From Opisthocomus hoazin (Eukaryota; Chordata; Aves; Opisthocomiformes; Opisthocomidae), in the NCBI RefSeq assembly GCF_030867145.1, contig NC_134418.1, positions 58,441,682-58,505,681 of the forward strand: a stretch of 64,000 bases of DNA, given 5' to 3'. Position numbers and translations under genes: made by a program. Of this stretch, positions 44,066 through 54,519 are shown piece after piece. How positions within the stretch are numbered: the first letter of the stretch is position 1; the number at the start of each line of letters is the position of its first letter. A model generated the notes under the pieces. The model saw only the letters and a program-made list of their open reading frames with translations. It had not been told where the DNA came from and made no database searches.

Positions 44066-44737
44066 TCATTTCAATAGCAAGGAAAAAAGTTGTTTGTTAT
44101 TGACCTCTTTTATCATTGCATCTTCAATGCGTTGAACAATACCCACAACATCTGCAGAATCTGTGACAGCACTGAGTGCTTCATTCGAAAGCAATTCAAA
44201 GGCGTGCAAGGCCTCTGATAGTGCAACAACTTGTGTGGATCCTTCAACGATTACAATAGATGATTGCCAACGTGACGAATCTGTTTGTTTCCACACAACC
44301 ACAGCTTTGTGTGTTTTCCCTGATGCGTCCAGAAACACTGTTCGTGCTCCTTTAACAGGAACAGGAAAACAGCGGTTCTTTGGCTGCGACAGAATTCGAG
44401 AGAGGGAATGTAACAGCTTATGATGTGGAAGGGTATAGCGTACGTCATTTCAATAATCAGCTAGAGCGGCTTGCAGCGATAAGGATTCCCTGTTTAATAC
44501 CACAAAGCCATCTTTAGCCAGCGGCAGGTAAATAGTATCAGGATCGCGTCCTATCAATTGCTGACAACGATTCCAACCTTGTGCTGTTAAGGACACTATC
44601 ATGTCTACCTTTGTGGTTAATGTTTTCATGGGCATATGAGACAGAAAGATCCATTCCAGAGTCTTCAACTCCTGCTCGTTAGCACACCACCGACCTAAAA
44701 GAGCAGAAGGCTGGAAAAAAGCATAAATTTTATACAA
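44066..44737 (-). pseudogene. RT connection and RNase H of family X, unit A
   Basis: The connection region (44737-44450, NEQELKTLEWIFLSHMP) and an RNase H-like piece (44338-44066, FLDASGKTHKAVVVWK; SEALHAFELL; TDSADVVGIVQ) lie in separate frames. The first RNase H acidic residue is in FLDASG and the second in the SEALHAFE segment; stops separate the pieces. Confidence 0.7.
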
Positions 44738-44750
44738 ATCTACTGGTCAC

Positions 44751-45022
44751 TTGACATTGATTCTGGAGGCAAAGGAAGTTGCGATTTTATCCAAATCTTT
44801 CCGCAAGACAGTTTTCACTTGTGGTGTCAATCTCCTGGAAGATGACAAATCTGAGTCCCCTTTCAACAAGGTAAATAGAGGGGACAACTCTTCAGTTGTG
44901 ATGCCTAAAAGGGGTCGCACCCAATTAATTGTTCCTAATAATTTTTGTAGATCATGAAGAGTGGTGACCTGGTCAACAATACACGACGGTTGTGGGAACA
45001 CTCGTGAAGTAAAAAGTTTTGC
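44751..45022 (-). pseudogene. RT thumb region of family X, unit A
   Basis: LHDLQKLLGTINWVRPLLGI and LFTLLKGDSDL are the conserved thumb-to-connection motifs of retroviral RT. The left edge of the CR1 insertion interrupts the upstream sequence at 45023. Confidence 0.8.
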
Positions 45023-46549
45023 AGAATCACAGAATGGTAGGGGTTGGAAGGGACCTCTGTGGGTCATCTAGTCCAACCCCCCTGCCGAAGCAGGGTCACC
45101 TACAGCAGGCTGCACAGGACCTCGTCCAGGCGGGTCTTGAATATCTCCAGAGAAGGAGACTCCACAACCTCCCTGGGCAGCCTGTTCCAGTGCTCCGTCA
45201 CCCTCAAAGTAAAGAAGTTCTTCCTCAGGTTCAGACGGAACTTCCTGTGCTTCAATTTGTGCCCATTGCCCCTTGTTCTGTCGCTGGGCACCACTGAAAA
45301 GAGACTGGCCCCATCCTCCTGACACCCACCCTTGAGATCTTTATAAACATTTATTAGGTCCCCTCTCAGCCTTCTCCAGGCTGAACAAGCCCAGCTCCCT
45401 CAGCCTCTACTCATAGGAGAGATGCTGCTGTCCTCTCACCATCCTCGTAGCCCTCCGCTGGACTTTCCAGCAGCTCCTCATCTTTCTTGAAGTGGGGAGC
45501 CCAGAACTGGACAGAGTACTCTACTAGGGCAGTGTAGAGGGGAAGGAGAACCTCCCTCGACCTACTGGCCACACTCCTCCTAATGCACCCCAGGATCCCA
45601 TTAGCTTTCTTGGCAGCCAGGGCACACTGCTGGCTCATGGTCAACCTGTCGTCCACCAGGACACCCAGGTCCCTCTCCGCAGAGCTGCTCTCCAGCAGGT
45701 CCGCCCCAAGCCTGTACTGATGCATGAGGTTGTTACTCCCCAGGTGCAGGACCCTGCACTTGCCCTTGTTGAACCTCATCAGGTTCCTCTCTGCCCAACT
45801 CTCCAGCCTGTCCAGGTCACGCTGAATGGCAGCACAGCCTTCTGGTGTATCCACCACTCCTCCCAGTTTGGTGTCGTCAGCAAACTTGCGGAGGGTACAT
45901 TCTAACTCTTCATCCAGGTCATTGATGAAGAAGTTAAACAAGACTGGGCCCAGTACTGACCCCTGGGGGACACCACTAGTTACCAGCCTCCAACTAGACT
46001 CAGTGCCGCTGATGACAACCCTCTGAGTTCTGCCTTTCAGCCAGTTCTCATTCCATCTCGCTGACCACTCATCCAGCCCACACTTCCTGAGCTTCCCTAG
46101 GAGGATGTTATGGGAGACCGTGTCAAAAGCCTTGCTGAAGTCGAGGTAGACAACATCCACGGCTCTCCCCTCATCTACCCAGCCAGTCATGCCATCATAG
46201 AAAGCTATCAGATTGGTCAGGCATGATTTCCCCTTGGTGAATCCATGCTGACTACTCCTGATAACCTTTTCCTCCGCTTGCTTGATAATGAGCTCCAGGA
46301 TAAGCTGCTCCATCACCTTTCCCGGGATGGAGATGAGGCTGACTGGCCTGTAGTTCCCTGGGTCCTCCTTCTTGCCCTTTTTGAAGATTGGAGTGACATT
46401 GGCCTTTCTCCAGTCCTCGGGCACCTCTCCTGTCCTCCAGGACCTCTCAAAGATGATGGAGGGTGGCTCAGCAATGACATCCGCCAGCTCGCTCAGCATC
46501 CCAGATACTTCCAGGGCTGCTCTGTCTGCACCTTTTCTGGGGCTGTCTG
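45023..46549 (-). mobile_element. CR1 LINE, 5'-truncated, inserted in family-X RT, unit A
   Basis: About 1.5 kb. The minus-strand frame 46499-45411 encodes a CR1 reverse transcriptase segment: [47 protein letters not shown] and the catalytic FADDTK, then [15 protein letters not shown] and the C-terminal region. The 3' end is at 45023, with the CATTCTGTGATTCT terminus that CR1 elements share. The frame is nearly open, so the insertion is fairly recent. It splits the viral RT between the KIFGY segment and the thumb. Confidence 0.92.
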
Positions 46550-46860
46550 TAACCGAAGATCTTTAATGACGATTCTAATTTAGCGAAAGCAGTGAGCAGC
46601 ACATGTTGTGTTTCAGCAGCAAGGAGGACGTCATCCATATAATGATATAAGTAGATCTGATTGAAAGATTGCCGCACTTCTTTTAGTGCTGCATCCACAA
46701 CTATCTGACAAATCATAGGGCTATTCATCATGCCTCGGGGCAGATTTACCAGACTTTTTTTGGAATGACAAATCTAGGGGTGTTCTATGGACTAGTAGAT
46801 GGTACCAGGTGACCTAATGCCAGCTGTTTGTCCACAAGGAATTCTACTGCAGTAAGTGAA
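46550..46860 (-). pseudogene. RT fingers/palm of family X, unit A
   Basis: VEFLVDKQLALGHLVPSTSP marks the start of RT. After a frame change, MMNSPMICQIVVDAAL and the active-site box LYHYMDDVLLAA (about 46635) follow. The middle of the palm is missing between them. Confidence 0.8.
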
Positions 46861-48075
46861 TTGTACACACTTTTTCCAACCAAGGGCTTGAACATAAGGA
46901 AAACGGTTCTTGCCGCGCTGTTTCCGGGTCGCGTCAGGGGCAGGGAAGGGGGGCCAGGCTGCGCCGCTGATTGCCGATCGAGGGGAGCCCACTGGCTCGG
47001 CAGGAAGGCGTGGCACGCGGGGGGCCGTGTGCCCCAGCAGGTGTAAGGTTCGCTGACCCATCTGGTGTGGTGACTGCTGGCGCTGCAGGCTGTGCTATGT
47101 CGGAGGGACTGCGCGGTTTTAGGCTGGAATTCACCCTGCTTTGATCTCAGGTCGGGTACACCGACTGCTGTAGAGGGACCCTGTTGTCCTTTTTTGGTTG
47201 CAAGCTGAAATAGCAAGATCTCAGCGGCTTCCTCTTGTTCAATTTGTCTCACAATAGCAGGTTTTTTTTGCTTGCTAAGTACTGATTGCCAGTCAGAAGG
47301 GGTCATGAGTTAAGATTCTCCTATAGCCTGTATAAGGTTCATAGTAACGAAGCCTGGAGACCATATTCTTGTATGGATTTCTGAACTTCCTTAATAACCT
47401 CGTATGGTAAATAAGCATACTCTGGGGCTTGGTTAGGCTTATATACTACAGGCATAGCTTGAAGGATGGAAACATCTCCTTTGCAGAGCGCATCAATCCT
47501 ACATTTATCTAATAATACGTTCGACCGTCTGACAACATTCAGTGGTCCCGTACGAGTCAGAGGCTGTGTAGGAGCCAAAGAGGGGGGTGTAGGAGCAGAA
47601 GGGAGCGTTTTAGGAGCAAAAGGGGGGGGGGTTAATAAGTGACATACGCGATATCGATTTTTGTCATTGTGCCTGTAAAATTTCATCTGCTGAGGGGGCG
47701 GGGGTTGCCGTAACCTTCACCGGAGTTAGCGGCGGGTATAAATCAGGTCCATCCTCGGTGTCGATTTCTCTGGGATCAAAAGGGTCGTCAGATTCTAGCG
47801 GATCTACCCCCCGCATTCCCTGTGTTGAGTTAGGGGTTTCATCCTACGCAGGACTAAATGTTTCAAAAGACTGCAGCTCCGTCTGTTCCTGCTTTTGTGA
47901 GAACGGAGGAGGGGCAGCTGATGCTTGTAAGACAGTTTCTGCAGGTTTTAGAGCATTTAAACCTGAATACACTGTTTTCCAAGTAATAATGATTTCGTCA
48001 GGGACTTCAAACCGCAAGTCTTTTTTCATCTGCAATTCCCCCCCCCAGCTTTGCCCACAACAAGCTATCATATGA
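46861..48075 (-). pseudogene. gag fragments of family X, unit A
   Basis: Three minus-strand pieces. 48071-47844 is a matrix-like start with LQMKKDLRFEVPDEIIITW. 47686-47339 is a Pro-rich linker, then VVYKPNQAPEYAYLPYEVIK, like a capsid start. 47306-46861 begins TPSDWQSVLSKQKK and becomes Ser/Pro-rich and GC-rich (46910-47100), joining RT with no protease or nucleocapsid. A large internal deletion is likely. Confidence 0.6.
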
Positions 48076-48446
48076 AACTGAGAAGGGTACCACGAGCAAT
48101 AGCCTCTTATCTAAACTAACAATTTAACCAACTTTGTAAATGGTACTGCAGACCCTTGTTCTTTCAAAATTGTCTGTAAAATCTCTTGATGGAGGTTTTG
48201 CTCCCTTGTAGCTCACTGTCCCATCTTATAAATCTGCAGCTGCTCACCTCAATCGTTCCAGCGAAGGGTGATGTCTCCTCTTGTGTGTGCGCATGCGTGC
48301 ATATGTCTCTCCTCTTGGTCCCAGCTGTGGTTCACCACTGGTAATAATCTCCAACTCCAAATATCTTCGTATCCAAATATCTTTATATCCACATATCTTT
48401 ATGTTCGAATATCTTCATGTTCGAAAACCCACGTTCGGGCGCCATT

Positions 48447-48729
48447 TGTGGTGAATGACTTCACGAACCCCAATCTTGTGCTCGATCAGAATCATTTTAT
48501 TGCTCAAGTGAATACCTTCTATACTAGTACAATAGTTACTAGAGCAATCAGCTTTGGATTGGTGGCTTTGCGAATGACAGTTCACGGTTGCTGTTTTCCA
48601 GGATCTTTTGCAGCTGGATGTGTGAAAACAGCTTATCTCCTGAGAACGGCAAAGGGAGGGAAAAGATGCGCTGATCCTTCAGGGTCATGAGAGAGTGCTG
48701 TTCTGTCTCAGGTGACATGGTTTCCCACA
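48447..48729 (-). repeat. 5' LTR of family X, unit A
   Basis: 283 bp, TG...CA. AATAAAATGATTCTG is the poly(A) region. The primer-binding site follows immediately (48446 downward). Compared with the LTR at 33108-33390 it differs mainly in the last ~30 bases of U5. Confidence 0.88.
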
Positions 48730-48919
48730 CAGAGGGGATGTCCGGACTCCACCTCCTGCGGGACTGTGCTGCGCTTTGACTCCCAAAGGCCCTGAACTCA
48801 GCCCCAATGCCCGCTGACCCCCAGGGTGCTGGCACAAGGGACCATCCCAAACTCCTCCTCTACCAGTCATCACCAAACAACAACATCTCCCCACCCAGAA
48901 CATGGTTCAGCAGACACAG

Positions 48920-49900
48920 TCAGAAGAGAGAAAGGATCATTTTATTGCAAATGTTGACTGCGGGCAGCCCAGGAGTCACACAGGTTCAGCGAGAAACAGG
49001 AAAACGGCACCTACAATGACAGAGCCAGAAAGCACTGATAAACCCACAGAGGCAGCAGCAGGCAGGACTGGGTTCCCCTCTCTTTGGGGAACACACTTGC
49101 CAAGGAATTGTTGGAGGCCCAGAACACACAGCTGTTGCTGGCACTGACTGCGGGGTGGCTCTGGTGCCTGATCCCCATGGGTGATGCCCTTCGAGCACTG
49201 GGCGCAGGCAGAGATGCCCAGTGCCCCTGTGCCACGCAGCAGGGCTCGATGGGGAGCACCTGGGCAGCTGCCGTGGAGTTCTTTACACACCCTGCGCAGC
49301 ACCATCCCTCGCCGTCCCTTGCCACCGACTTGCACTGACTCAGAGCAGTGCTGGGAGCTGGGAAACCTGGGCAGCAGTGCCTGGTACCCACCTGGGCTTC
49401 CTGACCTGCCGGAACTTCCTGCGTTTTTTCTGTTTTCTATCCTCAAAAGTGTTTTCTCTCTTCCTCCTTTTTCTTTCTGCTTGGCTTTCCCTCTCCTCTC
49501 CCTAGGCCTCTTTTCTCTTTCGCTGTCTTTGCTTTTCGGTGTCCTGAGGAGAGCCTGCACATCTTTGAATGCCACAGTGGGATTAGACAGGTAAAGCCAG
49601 GACACGCTGGAGTCAGTTCTGATTTTAACCAAAGCGAGCTGGTTTTACCTTCTTTCCTCTGACAGGCTCCTCTGTTGGTCCAGGCGGAGCAGGGAGCCAG
49701 CTGCGCTCTCAGGGGCGGTTGGAGGCAAAGCTCGAGGTGCCTAAACCAGAAAACTGGGAGTGAACAGGTGCCGAGAGACGGCCGGGAGTAGGAAGCATCT
49801 GATTGCCAAATTGCCACCTTGGCTCTGCCGAGAAGATGCCGGTTTGCATCATCCCCGTTTTGCACAGGGCACCCACCCCAAAACAGGCTTGATGAAGCTG
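48920..49900 (-). other. Possible 3' exons of an unidentified minus-strand gene
   Basis: A minus-strand AATAAA (plus TTTATT, 48941-48946) lies downstream of a 200-codon open frame (49632-48976). This begins with a plausible coding stretch (WLYLSNPTVAFKDVQALL) and a Lys/Arg/Glu-rich segment. Splice-like sites on the minus strand include a donor AAG|GTAAAAC near 49643 and an acceptor near 49720. The head would lie near the CpG island that also fronts RSPH4A exon 1, so a shared bidirectional promoter is possible. I do not recognise the protein. Confidence 0.3.
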
Positions 49901-49999
49901 TGATGAAGCAGGATGTGAGCAAAAGCCCTCTCAAATGGACAGCTGCTCCCCTCTGTCTTTTTGGGGGGGGGGTATTTCCTGGGTAGTTTGTTCCACTTT

Positions 50000-50409
50000 T
50001 GCTTACAGCGCACAGCCCGGCAGCGGGGGGGGAGGATCCAACCAGGCGCACCAGAGATCGGCCCCGAGGGCCCGGCTGCCGCGGGCGTGCTCGGCGCCGC
50101 GGGCCCAGCCGCTGCCTTCAGCCCGGCGCGGGGGAAGCGGGCGGGGGCGCCGAGCCCCCACGGAAGCCCCCGCGGCCCGCCCCGGCCTCGCCCCGCCCGC
50201 CCCGCCGGCGTCCCTAGCAACGCGCCCGCTGTGCCTGGGCCGCCCCCCCCCCGCGGCCGGCAGGCGTTTTTGCGCGACGGGCGGAGGAGCGGTCGGCGGC
50301 GGAGGGGCGGCTCGGTGCCTCGTGCAAGCTACAGGTGCCAGAAATAAACATCAGCCAGAGGTTCACGCTGGGACAAGGCTCTTGTCGGGCGCAGGAGGCA
50401 AGGCAAAGC
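50000..50409. promoter_or_regulatory. RSPH4A: CpG-island promoter and 5' UTR of RSPH4A copy B
   Basis: Very GC-rich with dense CG from 50040 to 50330, directly upstream of the first RSPH4A ATG. The sequence before the ATG (AAAGCATGG) has A at -3 and G at +4, a good initiation context. No TATA box is seen, as usual for such islands. Confidence 0.65.
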
Positions 50410-53400
50410 ATGGATCAGTCGTACGCACTAGGATTAGAGCCTTACCAAACGCAGGAACCAGACAGTGCCTGTCAGAGATACGCAGGAGGACAAGATCCCT
50501 ACCAAGGCTCTGCAGGGGGGCATGGCCCCTGTCAGCCACATGAACCAGGTTATGGTCTCTGTCGGCCAGGATACAGTCCGTACGATGATCAGATACCAGA
50601 TCCCAAATCCCGAATGCTGGCAATTCAGAATGCAAAAGCCTATTTACTGAAGAGCAGCACAACATCTGGCCTGAACTTGTAAGTCTGAAAAAGGGACACA
50701 GTTGAAAGGGGTAGGAAGTACGAGTGGAGGGAGAAGTTGTGACAGTAAATGAGCAGAGGGTTATGTTAAGACCGGGAGGCATACTAGGGGTTATATATAG
50801 AAAGGGTGAACATGTTATAAAGGCAATAATTCACTGCTATGTGATACTCGTGTGTGTCCAACATTTTTCAGAACCAAAATTCCTAAGGCAGTTTACAGAG
50901 ACAAAGAGACATTGATGTGATTAACAGCAAGTTTAAATTAAATTAATGCTTCAGCTCCTGAGGCAGGTGTGGTATATACCAAAAATGGAAGATGGGAGTA
51001 CCCCTAACTATGTAATAATCAGGCTAGTTTCTGTTGCCTTCATAGGCGTGGCGACCTGGTTCAGGAACGGCACGGCGACCTACCCCCCGGCCGCTCGGGC
51101 CATCAGCTCGCAGACACCAATGTGGTGGACAGCAAATGGCGTTTATTGATAAGTAGCACAGTATTATATAGCTTAGGTTTACAGCGTCACTTCTGTCTGC
51201 TTACGTCATGGGCTAAACGCTATTGGCTATCAGGACAGGAGGGGGGGGCCTAGCTTTCCGTACAGCGCGACATCTTCCGACCGCCAAGCCCTAACTATCC
51301 ACAAGTTTCAAGTCTAATTTCCCGTAATGCTGCATGATCCCCTTTCTTCTAACTAGCTCTGAGGTTCCTCTAAAGCTACAGGTGATTAGTTTCTACTTTT
51401 GATATTAAAAACATAATATTCTAAGACTTTCGTATAGTAGGCCAATAATATTTACATTTATATGACAGATATGATCATCTTGCTAATATGCTAACAAAGA
51501 TCCTGGATGAGCAGCCCACAAATGCAGTAGACATAATTGAGAATATCAGCAAGGATGTCAAGTGGGCTCAGTTTCAGAAAAAAATGGACACTCTTCGAGA
51601 TCAACATGAGATTCTTCCAACATTTGAAGCTGCAGAAAAGCGTAAATCTTTGTTCCTCAAGGCAGATGGAGGAGATGAAGAACTGGAAGAAGAGACAGTG
51701 AGTTACTACCAGAGAAAAACAGATGTTGTATATACCAGGGAATGGATGGGAGGATGGCAGGAAGGGAAAGGAGGAAGGGAGGAATTGTGATTTGTGTAGT
51801 ATTGCCTCTCATGACGTTAAAAATAATTGCGGCCACAGTACCAGGTATGCTCTTCATAGTCGACTTGGTCCCATGTCTAGCTGTGAAGAAGAAAACCCAT
51901 CTGGTTACTTAGTTGGGATTTTTTCCTGTAGTAAATCTGATATCCTGAGCCTTTAAAATCATAGATGTTCTAGAGATGATGAACAGAAAGTAAAGGTTAC
52001 AGTATCTCCCACATGCCAGTTCAACATGGAATATTGCATCCAAATTTTTTTTCTTTAGCTAAAAGTGACATTTCTTTACCTAAAGTGACCACAATTCTGG
52101 ACACCAGTTCCAGAATATTGTGCACAGCTGCTACTGTAAATTAGACAATGGCAAATTTTGTGATCCTTCCAGCTCCAGCTGTGGTTCCAGACTGTCCTTC
52201 TCCAACTGAAAAAAAATATAATGAAGAACTACTAGAATTGAAAAGCCACTTACTAAAACAGGGGATTTTTTTCAGTATTCTGTTGCTTATACGCAGAAGC
52301 ATTTGTATCCAACAAAAATAGAATTCTCATAATAACCAAGGGAAACTAATGAACAAGATCATGGCAAATTTTGTGATCCTTCCAGCTCCAGCTGTGGTTC
52401 CAGACTGTCCTTCTCCAACTGAAAAAAAATATAATGAAGAACTACTAGAATTGAAAAGCCACTTACTAAAACAGGGGATTTTTTTCAGTATTCTGTTGCT
52501 TATACGCAGAAGCATTTGTATCCAACAAAAATAGAATTCTTATAATAACCAAGGGAAACTAATGAACAAGATGCTGATTTTCATATGAAGTTACCAGTAT
52601 ATATTCAAGTGAACTGCCATTGCAGAATACAAATAATAACAACAGAAGACATAGTCTTTCATCTTTTCCATATCCTATTACTTATTTTACAGTAACAGTA
52701 TACCGTGGTAAAAATGGAAAAAAGTAGGGTATTTCAGAAAGGAATTTTGCATTTTTCGTACTCCTGTCTATCTTGCTTTGATAGAAGAAACCTGGAAGGG
52801 CCAAAGAGATTCCATATGAAATTAGCACTACTTCTTCCGTATTCCCTACCCTGCTGTGTACTTCGAGTATCTTTGTCTGTGTGGTATAATCACCTACCCC
52901 CGTGAAATGAGAGAAGGATGATAGAGAATGGAAATATTTAATGAAATCTTCAGTATTGGCCTAGTTCTGCTTCCACTGAAGCCACCTGCAGTCTTATTAT
53001 GGACTTTAGTAAGAGCAGGGGCCAGTATTTTAAGAAATTCAGGGAGCTTTATGCCAAGGTGTTCAAAAGAAAAACATGAATTCCAGACAAATACTGCTGG
53101 TCTGGTGTCTAAGCACATAAGATATGTATTATATTTTCCCCAAATGCATCTACCACAAATACAAGGAAGCACATTTACATGGTTTGCAACCATCAAGGTC
53201 TCTTACATAGCTGACATGCCCTAGCACTGAAGTCCTTTGGAGATCCTGTGCAAGAATTCTGACTTTCCTTATTTTTCAGCAATTAAAGTGAGTTTGAATT
53301 TTTAAATCCTGTATTCTAAATGCTGCAGTTCATCTGTGTTGTCTTTTGTACCCTTAAAATGGCATTTTTAATTTCTGTAAATGGTAGTGGAAGATGTAGT

Positions 53401-54481
53401 GAATCAATGTGTGCAAAACACTTTGAGAGAACAAGTGGACTACAGGAAAGTGAAGTATAACATTCAGTGGATAACATGTTTAATTTTTCAAACAGATTAA
53501 TATACTGTTCTTCAGCTCTAACTCCAGGTCTTCTTTCACAGGGAGAGACCCCTCTACCTAATGTGATGGAAACAGCCTTTTATTTTGAACAGGCTGGAAT
53601 TGGCTTGAGCAAAGATGAATCCTTTCACATATTCCTTGCCCTTAAAAAACTTATTAGTGTTCAGCCAATCCAGACCTGTCGCTTCTGGGGCAAAATTTTG
53701 GGCCTAGAGATGAACTATATTATAGCTGAAGTACAGTACCGTGAGGGGGAAGAGGACGCGGAAGTAGAAGAGGAAGAAGGTACTGAGGAAGGAGGGAAAG
53801 GGATGGGTGAGGTCGAAGACAAAGATGAGGAGAAAGAAGAAGATGAACCACCAAAGTCCACCTATAAGCCCCCACCTGTCATCCCAAAAGAAGAAAATGG
53901 GACTGGGGCTAATAAATATGTCTACTTTGTCTGTAATGAGCCAGGCAAACCCTGGGTGAAGTTGCCTCCAGTGACACCAGCCCAGATTGTCTGTGCCAGG
54001 AAAATCAAGAAGTTCTTCACTGGTAGGCTGGATGCTCCTGTTGTGAGCTTTCCTCCGTTCCCTGGAAATGAGGCCAATTACCTGCGTGCGCAGATAGCTC
54101 GCATCTCAGCGGGAACCCACATCTCTCCCATTGGATTTTACCAGTTTGCAGAGGAAGAAGGAGACGAAGAGGAGGAGGCAGAAGGAGGAAGAGATACATA
54201 TGAAGAAAACCCCGATTTTCAGCCTCTTTCTGTGGCTGAAATGGTGGATTCTCTCTCCGCGTGGGTACACCATGGACAGAGTATTCTAAGGCAGGTATGT
54301 TCTGGCATAGCTCACAAGCTCCTCGGATACCATTCACACTGTAGTACTTGTAGGGTTTCAGAATGTAAGTGACACTCCCCACCCGCACATTTGAACTATT
54401 CTCCAGGAACAGTTTTGGACTGAATATTTTTCTACAGAAAATATGTTTGATATAGTATATAATACATAAATTTGCTGCACA

Positions 54482-54519
<38 letters not shown>

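Larger units (their letters stand above)
43184..48729 (-). mobile_element. Family-X provirus, 5' half (betaretrovirus-like), unit A
   Basis: Minus-strand ERV with 5' LTR 48729-48447, a primer-binding site TGGCGCCCGAACGTGGG (lysine-tRNA type) two bases inside, gag pieces, RT, RNase H and integrase. It stops abruptly within the integrase C-terminus at 43184, in a CACACAC run. No env and no 3' LTR follow; the RSPH4A-side CpG island begins instead. A CR1 is inserted in the RT. The complementary 3' half of the family lies at 33108-35452. Multiple frameshifts make it inert. Confidence 0.85.
36363..51031. repeat. Segmental tandem duplication, unit A (14,669 bp)
   Basis: Aligns without large gaps to 51032-64000 at a constant offset of 14,669. 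I count about eight single-base differences over 12.9 kb, for example C/T at 36525/51194, A/G at 43132/57801 and A/G at 44828/59497. Left edge 36363 equals the LTR end; right edge 51031 is in RSPH4A intron 1. Confidence 0.95.

Noticed and set aside
43184-48729. Potentially active retrovirus
   Set aside because: No env, no 3' LTR, no protease, a CR1 inside RT and several frameshifts.
50335-50409. Upstream extension of RSPH4A exon 1 (residues PEINISQ...)
   Set aside because: The frame opens with GTG, not ATG; the first ATG with a good context is at 50410.
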